The notes beneath the pieces are model-generated. The model saw only the letters and a program-made list of their open reading frames with translations. It had not been told where the DNA came from and made no database searches. Position numbers and translations under genes: made by a program. Positions 1-12,700 of a stretch of 64,000 nucleotides of DNA are shown here, piece after piece (position 1 is the stretch's first letter; each line of letters opens with the position of its first letter). Location of the stretch: the NCBI GenBank assembly GCA_965112735.1, contig OZ218956.1, positions 62,001 to 126,000 on the forward strand. Direction: 5' to 3'. Source of the DNA: Phaeosaccion multiseriatum. Lineage: Eukaryota; Ochrophyta, other classes.

Positions 1-1
1 T

Positions 2-1024
2 GGCTTACGTTTGAACTTGGACGCTGAGGGCGACGTTTACTTATCGAGGCAGCAATCGCAGTCGGGAGGGGGGGCACCAGGGCACAAGGGCAGCGCACAC
101 AATGGGAGCAGCAGCAGCACCTCCCAGACCTCTTCGGCCTCGGAGGGGGACGAGGGGCGCAAGACAACGGATGACAGTATTAATGTCCGACTGCCACGCA
201 GGCGGAGTGAGAGGAGGCTGAGAAGGGGCACCCACGTGGAGCAGCAGCAGCAGCAGGAGACTGCCTCATCATCTCCGTCGTGCTCTTCCTCTTCCGCCCA
301 CCGGTTGTCTTCGAGCAAGCGGAGAGAGCGAACTGTGGGCCGACGGAGAAGGGAGCACGAACTCCGACTGCTCGCTTTGGCAAGATTGAATTATTCCACC
401 ACCCCCTCCTACCTCGACGGGGACGGCGGCGCGCTCAGCCCGGCGGACATGGAGAGGATGCGCAAGTGCATAGAGGAAGCCCGGCAGACACCCATCCCTG
501 CCGCAACGGCCTGGGACTCAGACACTGGCTCTTCTTCGTGCTGGTCCTCCGCCTCGTCCGCCACGGGCAGCAGCCCCGTGCGGCAACAGCAGGACGGCAG
601 CAGGGCTGCTCCAAGAACGAGCGCCCGCGCCTCCGGCAAGGGCAGAACGAGAGCAAGGCCCGTCTCGTGCTGCGCCTACTGCAGCAAGGAAAGCGTCTCC
701 TCCTGCACCGCCCCCCCCTCCTCCTCGGAGGGGAGGACGTCACGCTCTGCATCATCGCATCATCAGCAGTCACAGAAGGACACCCGGTCCTTGTCCTCGT
801 CCTCGTCGTCGAGAAGCCCCCTGTCGACCCTCCGGCGGTGCTTCTCCCTTCAGCACGGCCTCCGCCTCTCGTCTTGCTCGGGCAGTGGCACTCAGTGTAG
901 TAGTCCCCTGGCGGGCGGAGGTAGGTCTGTCTCGAGACCGGCCCCCCTGCAGAGGACGGAAGGAGCGAGGTTTCCGCGCGGCCGACACGTGCTGGAGCTG
1001 ACGGACGACGGGGAGGACGTCTGA
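2..1024 (+). CDS. 3' end of an unidentified Ser-rich protein gene (5' partial)
   Basis: The frame is open from base 2, so the start lies outside the window. It ends at TGA 1022-1024. The roughly 340 visible residues are mostly low complexity: Ser-rich tracts, basic clusters (PRRRSERRLRR) and a short Gln run. A more ordered stretch near the middle contains LRLLALARLNYSTT and ADMERMRKCIEEARQTP, which looks helical. A Cys pair (CCAYC) lies further on. I recognise no domain. The steady acidic/basic/Ser composition and absence of stops over 1 kb support coding, but the region is GC-rich, where long open frames also arise by chance. It converges on the gene ending at 1469. It could be the disordered tail of a signalling or nuclear protein. 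Confidence 0.55.
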   Translation, partial: GLRLNLDAEGDVYLSRQQSQSGGGAPGHKGSAHNGSSSSTSQTSSASEGDEGRKTTDDSINVRLPRRRSERRLRRGTHVEQQQQQETASSSPSCSSSSAHRLSSSKRRERTVGRRRREHELRLLALARLNYSTTPSYLDGDGGALSPADMERMRKCIEEARQTPIPAATAWDSDTGSSSCWSSASSATGSSPVRQQQDGSRAAPRTSARASGKGRTRARPVSCCAYCSKESVSSCTAPPSSSEGRTSRSASSHHQQSQKDTRSLSSSSSSRSPLSTLRRCFSLQHGLRLSSCSGSGTQCSSPLAGGGRSVSRPAPLQRTEGARFPRGRHVLELTDDGEDV

Positions 1025-1468
1025 GCCGCCGGGAGGCACCGCGTTTTTGTTATTTGTCGTTGTCCAGTTATTGCTATTGTAGATCAGGTATAGCCCACCA
1101 GGCAAAGCAAGCACTAGGGTAGAGAGATATATCGCAGCGTGTTCATCGAGGAAACAAAGGGACACACAGATATAAATAGCAAACGACACGAACTAGAGGG
1201 AGACCTTGCTGAACATGCACATGTACATACAAAAAGTTTATATACACGGCTTACATCTCCACGTGCTTCCAACTTGTTGGTGGTGTGGTGTTGTGTGACA
1301 GTATTTTTTTCCCCCGAGAGCGCACTAACCCTAATAAGGTCTGTACTGCCCCATGACGGTCGTCATGTGAGGATGCAGCCCCTCCTCGCGCCCCCTATCC
1401 GCTGTCAGCCAACCCCCTCCGTCCGTCCGTCATTCAGTCAGTCCGTCCGTCACTCCCTCGGGGCCGCC
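1025..1468. other. Convergent intergenic spacer
   Basis: This 444-bp stretch lies between two converging 3' ends. It is less GC-rich than its surroundings around 1040-1330 and has a T-run and C-run near 1305. A GTCC/GTCA-rich stretch lies at about 1420-1455. No gene is seen. Confidence 0.5.
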
Positions 1469-4400
1469 TCACCCGCCTCGGTGGTGGTCCTCCCCCTGCT
1501 TTATAGCAAGCAGCAGAGCGCAGCGCTTCACCGCCCACTTGGCATGCAGAGGCCATGCCAAGCCGAGGGGCCCTGTGTCCCCAGCCCAAGCCTTTCCGCC
1601 ATTGCGTGGGTCAAGAGTATCATCATCATCATCATCATCCGCATCAGCAGCAGTTGGTGATACAACAGGAGCAGGCACTCTCTCCTCTGATGCCCTCCTC
1701 ACCATGTGGAGGAGCTCCACGGGGCCAAACCCCGGGGGGCGCAGGCTCAGAATGCTCCGCAGCAGTCTGTCCAGCCTGCTGGGGGGTGGCAGCCTAGGGG
1801 ATGGCAGCCTAGGGGATGGCAGCCTAGGGGATGGCAGCCTAAGCCCTCCCGCCCCACTGCTCGGGTCAGGGCCCTCCCAGGCCGGCCCCAGCCAGAGGGA
1901 GTCAAGCAGCACCTCCTGGAAAACGGCACGGTGCTGCAGCGCCACTTGTCGGCAATACTCTTCCTCGCAAGCGGGCCCTCCTCCTTGCGTGCCGGCTGAC
2001 GCTGACGCTGGCCCCACGCCGCCGCTCCTTTGCTCGCTGGCAAGTGCTTCGCTCCTCTCGCCAGCGCCTCTCGCCGCACTCACCAAAAGGGCAAGGCGCT
2101 TCACCGCGGCCAGCACTCGCAGTATGGCACCCCACGGCAGCCTCCCGGTGGCGCGGGCACTCCTCCTCCCCTCGCCGGGCCTTTCCCGCCCTGTCTCCTC
2201 TTCCAGGGGGGCCTTGATCAAACGAAGGGCGTCCAGGAAGCGCCCCGACGCCAAAGCCAAAGCGACTCTTGCCTGTCTGTGAGGAGCCGACGCGTCCGTG
2301 GGGGAGGGGGGGAGGGCTGACAGCGCCGCTTCGCACACACGTTGAGAGGCAGGAGGCAGGAGGAGGGGCGAGTGGAGCGCAGAGTATCCCTGCTCCTGCT
2401 CACCCCCCACCTCCCTCTCCTTCGTGTCCTCTCCTGCATCGGTCTTCTTCTCCTGCTCCTCTTGCTCCCCATGCACACCCTCCGCCCCCCTCTTCGCCCC
2501 CTCGTCCCCCTCCTCTCCCTGGCTGTGCTTCTTCTCTCCTCTCTCTCCATACTGGCCCATATGCCTCCTCCGCCCGGTAAACGCCACATGACGGGCCACG
2601 TCGAGCACAAAGGGCACGAGCCAGGCCGGGCGGAAGCGAAACAGAGCGCGACAGCAGGCCTCATACCGCGCCGCTCCTCCACTTCCATCCCCCCAATCCG
2701 AGTACACTGACAAGAGGCGAGAGTCCACAGTCACCACCGCAGGGCCCTTCCCCTTCTTATCATCGCGCTGTGAGCACGTCGAGCTGGAAACCCTCTCACT
2801 GGGCAGATCCACACGCAGCAGCTCAAACAGCGACAGCCGCCCTTCCTCCCCCTCCCTGAGGTGGCCCGCCCCTCGTGGGGTGTCTTCGCTCCATACAACA
2901 TCCTCCTCAGCGGCCGAGAGCAGCAACACGCCCATCAGAGCCAGCCCGGAGGAGGAAAGAGAGCTCCCCCCTCCCCCTCCTGCAACCCCAGCCCTCAGCC
3001 CCCTTTCCCTTTGCTCGGTGTCAAGCACATGCCCATCCGCGCCGCTGTACGAGACTTGTCGTCTTCTTCGCTCTCTCCGGAAGGGCTGCGCACCCCCCTG
3101 GAGGATGTCTCCCTCTCCTCCGTCGTAGAGCCCCACCCACTCCCTCAGATGGCACCCTAAGGCCACATCCATAGGGTGTACGCCCCTCCTGTCCGCCCGA
3201 GCTGTCAGCAAGTCTTTAGCGTCCTCCTCGGTGTCATCTCTTCCTCCTCTCTCCGCTTCGCCTTCCCCTCGTCTGCGCGGGCCTGCTGCTTCTTCCCGTC
3301 CTCGCCTGACTCCCTCCTCCCCATCCTTCTCTTCTTGCATCACCAACTGCTGCTGCTGCTCCACACTCCCCAACCCTTGCCTCTTTGCCTTGTCCATGCC
3401 CGCCAGCACGCTTCTCACGGCCCGCAGCAGCTCCTCCAAGGACTGCGTCGCACCGCCCCGTCCGCGCACGGCACTCCTCATGGCGACCCTCAGCACCAGG
3501 GGCACGCTCGCTCCTCTCCCTGGCTGTCCTGCCCCTTCATCTCCCCACGCCAGGGCGTCCCCCACCTCCGACAAGGCGAGCGCCGCGACCTCTCCCTCCC
3601 TCGTCACTTCGTCCCTGCCGCTATTGACACATGCAGTGCCGCCGCTGCCGCCCATATGACTACTCCAGCGTGTGCCCATGCGTAGCAACTCCTCCGTGAG
3701 CAAGTGCGCGACGTGTCCTTCCGAGGCCCGCACCAAATGGCGGTAGTGCACCAACGCGTCCAGGAAGGGCCGGCAAGGGAGAGGTTTCCGAGTCGAGTCG
3801 CCTGAGGGGCGTCGTTGCCCCCTCGAGCTCCGTCCGCTGCTGCTGCTGCCCACATGACTGCTGCTGCCGCTGCTGCTCATCTGACTGCTGCTCATCTGAC
3901 TGCTGCTGGCGCTGCTCCCCGTCCTGCCCAGCTGAGGCCTGGCCGCAGCCGGGCCCCCATCGCAAGCCTCCCCCCCCTCTCCAGCTGCCACTGACCCATG
4001 CAACGCTCCTGCTGCTGCTCCTCCTGCCACTGCTGCCACTCCAGCGGAAGCCGACTCTGCGATACTCCTGACGCTGCCGTGCGTGGTGGTGCTACTGCTG
4101 CTGCCATCTGCGGCCGTAGTGAGGCCTTGAAGCGGCTGCTGCTGCCAGTGCAGGGAGTGCCTCCTCGCGGGTACTTTGAGGAGAAACACGCCCCCCCGGG
4201 GAGAGAGAAGTCCCATGCTGTGGCCCCTGCTGCAGGAGCGCCAGAAGCAGCTGCCGTGTTGTGTTGCAGGGGATGGCAGTGGATGGGGAGCGTGAGGGCG
4301 TGCGTGGGATCAAAGGGAGACAGACGGAGACACGGGAGACACGGGACGCAACAGAGCGAAGAAGTCAGGAAAGGAAGGGGGTCAAGCTTGGTCCGACTCT

Positions 4401-5160
4401 GCACCTGCTCAGCATCCGCTCTCCATCTGTGAGTCGCCCCGCAAAGAGCTTCGTGGGAAGATCCTGCCGCACCACAAGCTGCCCTGACAGGGCGTCGAAG
4501 ACGGAGCAGCAAAGGACGAGGCTGGACCCTCCCCCGCCCCCCCCCTGCGTTTCCGCTTCTCGACTTTGACTGAGGACGAGAACGAGGTCTCGGAACACCT
4601 CCATGGCCACCGCTCGAGGCGCCTGGCTATCCGTCTCCCACCGTCCTTGCCCTCCTTGCCCCTCCGCCTGAGCCTGGGCCTGCCCCACCCTCGGATTGTG
4701 ACTCAAAGCGCAAACCCCAACTCTCTTGACGAGCAGGCCCCCCGCATGGGCAAAGACGCGCAGCAGAGTGTTGCAGGGCCGCTGGAGCACCAACAGCTCC
4801 CCTGTGACATCGTGATGGGCGAAGAGCGGCTCCAGCCTACTCTTGCTCCTCTCGCTCAACGCCCCGCTACTGCTCCTCGCAACTCGCGAAGAGAGAGGTC
4901 TTACTCCCCCTCCCCCCCCTTCTGCGCCCCCCACTGCTCCTACTGCTGGTGTTGGTAGTGACGGTGTAGGGGTGGGAAGGACGGAGACCGCGGCGGCGCT
5001 GGCCGGGGAAGGCGGGGGGAAGGGGAGGGAGGGGGGGGGGTCTGCTTGGGCAGCCGGCGTGGCGGGGGCTGAAGACCATACGGAAGCCGGCCCGGCCCCT
5101 TGGGACGGCGCGGCGCCTGTGTGACTGCTGCCCATGCTGCTGAGGCTGCTGCGCCTCCTC

Positions 5161-5191
<31 letters not shown>

Positions 5192-7013
5192 CGCTGCTGC
5201 TGCCCATCTGACTGCTCCTGCTTTGACGCAGCCTCGTGGAGAGCAAGAGGCCCGTCTTTCGGCAGTTGAAGAGTACCTCCCATTCCGCGCCCCCCCCCTC
5301 ACCAGCGGCAGCGGCTGCGGTAAGCCCCCGTTGGAAAGCCTTCCTCTTGTCCCCCTGGTGGGGCTGCTGCACTACCCAAAGGCCCTTGGTGCTGCAAAAC
5401 AGACGCCCTGCGCCCCCCGAAGGGCATGCAGCGAGACTCACGGCAAAGCCCACTTCCAATTCGTACTCCGGCTGTCTCCTCGCCTCCTCTATTTTCTCCT
5501 CTCCCTCTCCCTCCTCCTTCTCATCATCCCCCTTGTTGTCGTCCTTCTCTCCGCCCACCACCTCCTCCTCTTTCTCCTCGTCCTCGTCTCCTCCTGTGCC
5601 GTTCTCCTTCCTCCCAGGTCCCTCCCAGTCTCCCGCCCCCCTCTCAAGCGCTCGCTCACCCCCTCCCTCCTCCTCCTCCTCCTCCTCCTCCTCCTCCTCC
5701 TCCTCCTCCTCTTCCTCCTCCTCCTCCTCCTCCTCCTCCTCCTCTTCCTCCTCCTCCTCCTCCGCCTCCTCCTCCTCTTCCTCCTCCCCCTCCTCTTCCT
5801 CCTCCACCTCCACCTCCTCCTCTTCCGCCTCCTCCTCCTCCTCCTCCTCCTCCTCCATCTCCTCCTCCGCCTCCTCCATCTCCCCCTCCCCCTCCTCTTC
5901 GTCCTCCTTCTCCTCCTCGTCGTCGTCGTCCTCGTCGTCGTCTTCCTCCTCCACAAGATTGGGTGCCTCAGGCTCGAGCCGGGTGAGTGTCACAACTCGG
6001 CTCCGCACGGACACGTCCCCCCTTGACGGGCAGTCGGCCTGGCGCCACACAAGGCGATATTTGCACACAGGAAGAAGGCCGGAGCGGGGAGCCTCCCCGT
6101 CATCCTCATGAGCACTAGCGGCGGCACACACCACCCTCCCCACAGTGGGTTGACCCTCGCCGTGGACGGGGGGGAGAAGGGAGAAGGCGTTGAGAAAGAC
6201 CCACCTCCCGCCCGGACCCCTCCTCCTCTCCTCTGCCTTGCAGCTCCCGCTCTGCCCTTCTGGGCTCGCTGGGCCTGGTGCTTCCACTTGTTGAGCCCCC
6301 CAAGGTGGCGGCGGTGGCGGTTCCCACTGCCACAGCCTTGTCAAGCCGCTTCCCTCCACGGCGAGGAGTCGTGTCACATCGGGCTCGGCGGGGTGGCGCA
6401 GAAAAGTGCACAGGACAAGCGGTGAATGGTGTGCTAAGATCAACAAGTCGCTCAAGAAACTGCCCCCAGAGGCTGCTACTGCCTGTGCCACGAGCGCTTC
6501 CACAAACTGAAGCGTGGGGTTGACCTTCCTGTTTCGGCCCCTCTTGCGGGCATTGCGTTTGCCGTCTCTAAGCTCATCCCCACTGCTGCTGTCTTCGCCA
6601 CTGCTGTAGCTATAACTGCCGCTCCTGCTTCTGTGCTGCTTTGCGCTTCCGTTTCGCAGCAGTGTGTCGAGAAGCTTGATTAGAGAGCTTGGTCCCCCCC
6701 CACCAGCGCCTCGAGACGTGGACGAGGGAAACACTTCCACGGCGTCCAGCAATACCGTCACAGCGCTGAGCACACCACTCCTCTCCTCCTCCTCCTCCTC
6801 CTCCTCCTCCTCCTCCTCCCTCTCCTTCTCCTGCTCCTGATCCCGCTCCTGCAAGTAGGCCCGGGTGTATGTGGCCGCTGCATGCCCACGAATGTGGACA
6901 AGCCTTTCAAGTGAGAGGGTGTCGCTCAGCTCCGCGAGGAGCTCGCCGCCTCTGAGCGCAGGCCTCTGGCGGGAAAGCCACTCCAAGCCAACGCTTTCGC
7001 CGCCCGTCTTCAT
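1469..7013 (-). CDS. Very long protein with weak RMC1/Mic1 (MON1-CCZ1 regulator) resemblance
   Basis: Two long open frames join through one intron: exon 1 is 7013-4405 and exon 2 begins near 4250 (in-frame alternatives 4229 and 4226) and ends at TGA 1469. The product is about 1,796 aa. Ordered blocks suggest an N-terminal propeller-like part (TGELLVLQRPCNTLLRVF; VFRDLVLVLSQSREAET; SPRGGVFLLKVPARRH). These read like strands of RMC1 (formerly Mic1/C18orf8), a 657-aa regulator of the Rab7 exchange factor MON1-CCZ1. A C-terminal helical part (LDALVHYRHLVRASEGHVAHLL; ALALASGRFLDALRLIKAP; YCRQVALQHRAVFQEVL) falls in the same order as the Mic1 domain. The extra length is mostly poly-Glu and Gly/Ser/Arg insertions. 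The family call is by eye and weak; another propeller-plus-helix trafficking protein (e.g. RAB3GAP2) is possible. That a real gene lies here is much surer than its name. Confidence 0.55.
1786..1845. repeat. 15-bp coding minisatellite, about 4 copies
   Basis: The unit GGGGATGGCAGCCTA repeats in tandem. Read on the minus strand it encodes repeats of RLPSP within the C-terminal part of the RMC1-like protein. The unit contains the GGATGGCAG word that recurs across the window. Confidence 0.8.
5665..5890. repeat. (TCC/GGA)n tract encoding poly-Glu
   Basis: Imperfect TCC triplets on the plus strand read as GAG/GAA on the minus strand. They encode an acidic run of about 70 residues within exon 1 of the RMC1-like gene. 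A shorter copy at 6780-6825 does the same. The plus-strand poly-Leu/Ser/Pro frames here are shadows. Confidence 0.85.
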
Positions 7014-7772
7014 CTCCGTCGTGCCATCCGTACTCCAAAGCGCTTATTTCCCGTGGCGTGGAGAAGGTCGCCGGAGCGAAAGTAAGGGTGCGAGTTGGTG
7101 ATTCAGACCATTTGTGATTTGTCACCGGACCGGCCCCTTCATCACCCCCTGTTTGTACCACATGTATGAAACCTTGGCAGCATATGTATTAGCACATGGC
7201 AGCGTACTATGTACAACACCCCCCCGCCCCTCCAGCACCTCTTGGCCCTGCGACTTTTCACCTAATCAAACTCACTGCCTCCTATCTAACTTACTTGTAC
7301 TAACTTACTCGCTGACTTACTCACTGCCATACTAACTTACTCGCTGACTTACTCACTGCCTTACTCGAGCACAATAACTCGCTAATTCGTCGTGTGGAGA
7401 GTGCCGGAAGCAGTTCCCACGCCGAAAGGGCCGTCCAACCATCCACTGCCATCCTCACTGCTGGACGCCTATGCCCGCCCGGATACCGGCCGCATCAACC
7501 ACTGACCCATCCACTGAGTGCCATCTGCCTCCCCTTCGGAGAGCGCACCGTCGTGGGCGGCAGCTCTTCTGCCTGTAATTCCCTGCCTCCCTCCGTACTC
7601 CCTCCCTCCCTCCCTCCCTCCCTGTCATTTCGTCTCTTCCTCCCTCCCTCCCTCCCTCTCAGTCTATCCTCCCTGCACGTGAGCTCTCCCCCTCGCAGTT
7701 CGATCCCTCCCTCTCGCCTCTCGCCCGTCGATCAAGTCAACCAAGTCAATGAAGTCAATGAAGTCAACAAGC
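7014..7772. other. Intergenic spacer with tandem repeats (RMC1-like promoter side; transporter 3' side)
   Basis: The spacer contains the presumed promoter of the minus-strand gene at 7013 and the 3' flank of the minus-strand transporter. An ACTTACTCGCTG-type tandem repeat occupies about 7280-7370. (CCCT)n tracts lie at 7581-7660. A GTCAA repeat lies near 7733-7765, and one copy of the CCATCCACTGCCATCC word lies at 7439-7454. No gene is recognised. Confidence 0.5.
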
Positions 7773-9700
7773 TCAATCGGTCCTGGGCTTGTATGTGGGG
7801 ATCATATGGCTCGCCATGGAGGGGAGCATGACCGCGCTGGGGCTTGCACCCGGGGCGGGGAGGGAGAAGCCCGTGGCCTCCTTGAACACGCCCTCTACCA
7901 CTACATCCTCCTTCTCGAAGTACTGAGAGAAAGAGAACAAGGGAGGGCAGCACAGCCACACGGGCAAGGACAACCAAGGGGGACCAAGTACATTGATTGC
8001 AGCACAGCACATCACAAGAGAGTAGACGTGAGAGAGAGCGAGAGAGCGCAAGGGCGGGGGCGCACTATGACTAACAGCAGCGTCTGTCCGTCTGGGGGAG
8101 GCAGTGCAATTTGTTGCCATCCTCCGGCCTTGGGCCGTCCATCACCTTTTGGAGTTTGAAATAAACCGCCCAACAGGTAGCGAGCGCAAACTGAAAACTG
8201 ATTCCGCATGGCTTTGACTTCGACTTTGCGCTTGCTTACCTTGGAGGGCACCGGCTTGACCAGGGCGTGGCTGACAGTGGCGACGGTCATGAGCCCCGCC
8301 ATGGTGTACATGGTGGAGTCATACAGGAAGGGGGACGGGTCCACAGTGCCCACCGGGGTGGTGTCCAGGAGCCTGGAGATGGTGAGCGTCTTGCTCTCCA
8401 GCAAAGCCGCGGACTCCGAGATGGGAGAGCCGAAGCGCTGCGGTCAAGAGGAGGGGGGGGTGTTAGCCCTAGATAGAGGCGAGGCGTTGGACTCAAGACG
8501 CGTCAAGTCAAGTCAGTCAAGTCAAGTTAGGTCCTATGCGAGCACGCGGTGCCACACGCACACACACGCACACACACGCACACACACGCACACACACGCA
8601 CACACACGCACACGCACACACACACACATGCACACACACGCACACACACATGGACACACACGCGCACGCACGTACACACGCACACACACTCACCTCCAGG
8701 AACTTGGCGGGGTCGGCCTTGCTCAGTAAGTCAGCGATAGCCGCGCTCTCGCTCCTCGCCTTGAGGGCCATGAGCAGCGAGGGGCCGCCCAGCGCCGCCG
8801 TGGAAGAGAACAGCAGCATGCGGCCGTGCGTGGGGCCCACGTACTTGGTACCGAAGAGGTCCCCCTCGTAGGCGGGCAGCACCGAGTATAGCCCCCCCAT
8901 GATGGAGATGGCGAGGAACGTGTTACCCACGAACAGGTACATGGGCAGAGCGCTCGATGTCGTCACCACCTGAGGGGGGCAGACACAGTGAGGGTCAGGC
9001 AAGGGGCAGTGGGGAGTCTCGAGTAGGACCTCCACACTCACACTCACAGTCACTGTATGACCAACACACTCACCTGATTGACGAGGAATGGCACGGATAA
9101 GTACAAGGGGATGCTTGCCATCGTGAACACGTGGAACGTCGTGCGTCGCCCGAACCTGTGGGCAGAGTGTGGGCACAGGATCATAACGAAGGGAAGGGGC
9201 CCGTCAGTCACTTAGTCGGTCAATCCAGCAGTCAGTACTCCCGCACACACAGTCACAGGCTTCATCCACTTACTTGTCGGAGAAGCTTGCCCACACGAGT
9301 CTGCCTCCGAGGTTGGCAGCTCCGAGCACGCCCACGTACTGAGACGCGAAGGCCGCTGTCACCACACCTGCAACACGTACGAACGCACGCACGCACGCAC
9401 GCACATACACATTCATGGTCAACGAATGAGAGTTGGCCCTCCGGGAGAGCAGCCTTAGCGGATAGATAGACGCGCATGGCCTGCACGCTCTCTACGCTGC
9501 CTCTGCCTCCCTCCCAGTCAAGCGTCAAGCAGGATGGCAGTCGATGGCAGCGCCTTTGACCCCACCTGGCAGCAGCGTGGAGAAGATGTCTCCCATCATG
9601 GGCTTGGCCACAGACAGGAGCGCGATGCCCCCCGCAGCCATCGACGCGAACGTGGTGCCCAGCAGGTAGAACTGCGGCGTCGTCATCACCTGCAGGGGCG

Positions 9701-9740
<40 letters not shown>

Positions 9741-12700
9741 GACGAAAGGAAAGGCTGAGACGAAGCATCGCAAGCGTAAAGCATCGCCAGCGTGAAGCAT
9801 GGCACTTGCCTGGTTGGGGGTAACGTTTCCAGCAGCCACCAAGTCCTGCTTCTCCTCTTTGGCGGCGGAGGGGGCAGGCTCTGGTGGGGTGTATCCTTCA
9901 ACCTGCTCAGTTTCAGTTTCGAGGGGGGGGGAGGGGGGGCAGTGTCAGCATTGAAATTGAAAGATGAGTACACAACGAAAAGAACACTCTCGCACACACG
10001 TTGCAGTGCTCTTCCCCCCTTCCTTCGCCCTCTGCCCTCCGCCCCTCGCCTGTGCCCCCCCCCCTGCATTGGGTTACCAAAAGAGCAGCCCCAGTCAGAC
10101 AGTCAGACAGTCAGACAGTCGGTCCAGGCCCTGCATGCTCTCTTCGTGTGTGCGTGTCTGTGTCGCACCTTGTATCCCGGCGGAGGGGTGCGGATGGTGA
10201 AGGCCGAGGCGAGCATGGCAGTGCCGTACACGCCGCCCGCCACCATCAAAGTCGCCGCCGCGCCGCTGTTGCCTGAGGGGTGGAGGCGTCAGTGGAGGCG
10301 TCAGTGGAGGCGGTGGGGGCACGGGGAGGGGTACGGCAGGGCAGGGCAGGACAGGGCAGGACAGAGGTATCCCTTCGAGGTATCCCTTCGATGTAACCCT
10401 TCGATCGACACCAACCCGCCCCTGTCGTGCAGGTCCCCCTATGGTGCAGTGCCCACCCACCTGAGCCCACCACGTACACGCCCTCCGCCATGTCGCACGA
10501 GAGCTTGGCGATGTCCGCGGCGTTTGCCGTCACCACCTCCACGAGCTCGCCCCCTGACTCGGCCCAGCGCCTGCCCTCCTTCAGCACGATGTCCACCTGT
10601 TGGTCACACGCAAGCCAGCGGTGAGCGGTGCTGGCCCCCCATCCACTGCCATCCTCCCTCCCTCCTCCCCTACCTGCGACACGGCCCCAAGGTAAGTGGG
10701 GCTGACCATGAAGGTGTCCATCAGTCTGTAGAGAGAAAGAAAGAGAGGATTACACTTGATGCATCAAGAGGAGCACAAACCACACATCAGCATCAGTCTC
10801 AACGTGGTTGTGGACATGCACTTCCTTTGGACGCTGCCTGTAACTGAAGGCTGCCTTGCACTCACTTATTGGCCAGCGGGGCGAAGACGAGTGCCCCCGA
10901 TCCGAAGCCCGCGATGCACATACCCGACGCAAGCCCACGCCGATCCGGAAACCACGAAATGAGCGCCTGAGATGGGATTCAGATGAGATGGGGTGTGGTG
11001 TGAGCGATAAGCGACGACGTCGATTCATAGATACGTGGATGAACCGGAAGACAGAGATGGGTTGGACAGATAGGATAGTCGGACTCCCGACACGCATACA
11101 GGCTCTCCCGCTCCTCGCAGGGGGCGAGCCTTTCTCCTCGTCCTCCCTCCTCCTCCTGCTCCTACTCCTTCTTCTCCTCCTCCTCCTCCTCCTCCTCCTC
11201 CTCCTCCTCCTCCTCCTCCCCTTCCTCCTCCTCCTCCTCCTCCTCCTCCTCCTCCTCCTCCTCCTCCCCTTCCTCCTCCTCCTCCTCCTCCTCCTCCTCC
11301 CCTTCCTCCTGCTCAGGTAAGCACATGCTCTGTCCCGCCTTTCCTTCCGCGAGCAGCCCAATGCCCCACCCACCCCCTCTCAGACCAACCAACGAACCAA
11401 CCAACCAACCAATCAACCAACCAACCAACCAATCAACCAACCAACCAACCAACTAACCAACCAACCAACCAACCAACCAGCGCCCCATGCCCGTATGGCT
11501 CCACTCGGCACTGACCTGCAGGGGCGGCGTGTAAGCCAACCCCACCCCAATGCCCCCCAAGAATCCGTAGCCGAGATACAGCAGGGGCAAAGAGTGTAGG
11601 GAGATGCCCAGGCCGCCGAGCGCCAACCCCCCCCCGAAGCACGCCGCTGCTGTCGTCATCGCCTTCCGCGGCCCGGCCTATGATTGGGGGGGGGGGGGGC
11701 AACGGAATGCGACGGAACGCAGAACGAACAAATGTGCAACTTTGAGAATCGGAGGAATGCGTGTTTTCTTCTCTGAGGAATGCGTGCTCTCTTAAGTCAC
11801 GCTCGTGTCCAGTGCGGTGCTGCCTTCGCAGGCCGAGTGCTTGAAGCCCCGGCACGTGCCTTCCTCACTCACATCCATGGCCCACTTGCCCGCCACAGCA
11901 GCAGAGATGCCCTGCATGGCGAACACAAGCTGAATGGGAAAGGTGCTGTCCGCCATGCTCCAGTCGCCAGCAGCCTCCGCCACCAGACCAAGCTCGCGAG
12001 AGAGTGTGCCGCTCATGATGGACCATCCGTACGGGGAGCCGATACACACGTGAGCGATGCACGCAGGAACCACCACGGACCAGCGGTTCGTGCCGGGTGA
12101 CGCCTGGGGAGGGATGGCAGAGTGTGGTGGGGGGGTAGAGGGGGTGTTGGTTATGCACATAATAAGATAGGAACAACAGATCAGAACACCGACAAGTGAC
12201 GGGGCCTTCGGTGGCCTTCACTGAGTGGGTGTATTGGCTGGGTGGGAGGGGCTACAGACCAAGTTCAAGGTCAGGCGTTATGTGTGGTGGCCCCCTCCGC
12301 GCCCTTCCCGGTCTCGAACTGAGGGGCGGCCAACAGCACCGACAGAAGTACATTCCATTGACGTCCACAGAAGTACATTCCATTCACGTCCACATCACCC
12401 GTCCATCACCCGTCTCCCACGCGACTCTTTTTCGTCCCCGCCTCCGGCAGCGACGGCCCCCCCGGGCCAGTGCCAAGCTTCGGAGTGCATGTCTTCTCAT
12501 CGCACGCAGCACCCTGCACCCCTTCCCTCTCTCACCTGCGCAGACTTGGGCCCAAACCACCTGTGCATGAGCCCCTTCTTGTTGCCCTCCTCCTTCTGGA
12601 TCTCCTCCTTGTCCTTCTCGCCCCCTACGGCAGGCGGCGTGGAAGAAGAGAGGCTGCGACTCGCGCCGAGGCCTTGCCATGCTTGCTGCCGCTGTTGCCA

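Noticed and set aside
5100-6111. Long plus-strand frames rich in Leu, Ser or Pro
   Set aside because: They are three-frame translations of the (TCC)n tract that encodes poly-Glu on the minus strand.
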